This document shows, in pieces, positions 23,621-23,806 of a stretch of DNA of 23,806 nt. The translations under genes were made by a program, and so were the position numbers. The notes below the pieces were generated by a model that was not told the DNA's origin, did no database searches, and was given only the letters and a program-made list of their open reading frames with translations. How positions within the stretch are numbered: the first letter of the stretch is position 1; every line of letters begins with the position of its first letter. This DNA is from an uncultured Clostridium sp. (GTDB lineage: Bacteria > Bacillota > Clostridia > Clostridiales > Clostridiaceae): the NCBI GenBank assembly GCA_900543325.1, contig UQQU01000052.1:1-23806 (forward strand). Direction: 5' to 3'.

Positions 23621-23806
23621 TATTACGCACATAGTGAGAACGAAAAATGGAATATTACTTTTCCGGGAAGGAGTGAAATTTTCGCTAAGAATTTATATAA
23701 TTGATTCCGTAAAATTAGCGTTAAGAAGCTGAGGCGATAGTTAGGAGCTTCGAAGCTTTAGCTAATTTTATGGAAATAATAATATAAATTCTTAGCGAAA
23801 TTATAT
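23621..23806. repeat. Long palindromic intergenic element (cut by window end)
   Basis: A 186-base, GC-richer stretch directly after the kinase stop, with no reading frame. Outer arms 23683-23698 and 23782-23797 are a perfect 16-base inverted repeat. Inner arms TAAAATTAGC (23710-23719) and GCTAATTTTA (23761-23770) are perfect over 10 bases, extended by TTCC/GGAA-type pairs. The core between them holds GAAGCT/AGCTTC arms and the 12-base palindrome AGCTTCGAAGCT (23746-23757). A second hairpin-like patch CTTTTCCGGGAAGG lies at 23657-23670, and the octamer AATATTAC is repeated at 23619-23626 and 23651-23658. The structure suggests a structured RNA or a MITE-like repeat; the sequence alone cannot decide, and the right end lies close to or beyond the window edge. 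Confidence 0.75.

Overview
The window is about 24 kb of very AT-rich DNA. Its codon use, strong AGGAGG ribosome sites and gene content (T-box-controlled valS, clpS-clpA, a hyp cluster, a giant CoA-dehydratase-activase-like protein, recX, an M16 peptidase) point to Clostridium sensu stricto or a close relative. Most genes lie on the minus strand; one small gene and a two-component pair lie on the plus strand. I see no rRNA, tRNA, CRISPR array, transposase or phage structural gene.

Layout, left to right. (1) 1-2600: valS, cut by the window start, behind a textbook T-box leader with a GTA (Val) specifier and its own promoter. (2) 2620-5800: clpS-clpA, which make the N-degron adaptor and unfoldase, driven by a consensus promoter whose spacer holds an imperfect palindrome; a zinc-ribbon protein of unknown role follows clpA. 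(3) 5900-6510: a compact operon of three small hydrophilic proteins (43, 86 and 56 aa), two of them under 60 residues. (4) 6510-7450: a gene-poor stretch with a likely gene remnant, then a small protein-kinase-fold protein. (5) 7550-12200: hypF-hypC-hypD-hypE, which build the Fe(CN)2CO ligands of [NiFe] hydrogenase; hypA, hypB and the hydrogenase genes are not in the window. (6) 12370-17750: a PfkB-family kinase most like pseudouridine kinase, and a 1429-residue protein with two activase domains and a cysteine-rich C-terminal half. (7) 17890-18250: a small TPR protein on the plus strand, converging on (8) 18260-21230: an operon of M16 peptidase, recX and a membrane transglutaminase-like protein. 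(9) 21430-23620: an OmpR-type response regulator and its histidine kinase, overlapping by 11 bases. (10) 23620-23806: a GC-richer, strongly palindromic element that runs almost to the window end and contains no gene.

The genes are mostly chromosomal housekeeping or metabolic functions in separate transcription units, bounded by clear hairpin terminators. In five genes the longest reading frame begins at a GTG or other upstream codon within or beside the ribosome-binding site; I moved those starts to the downstream ATG. The parts least explained by known families are the terminal palindromic element, the small-protein operon, the fused double activase and the palindromes that overlap two promoters.
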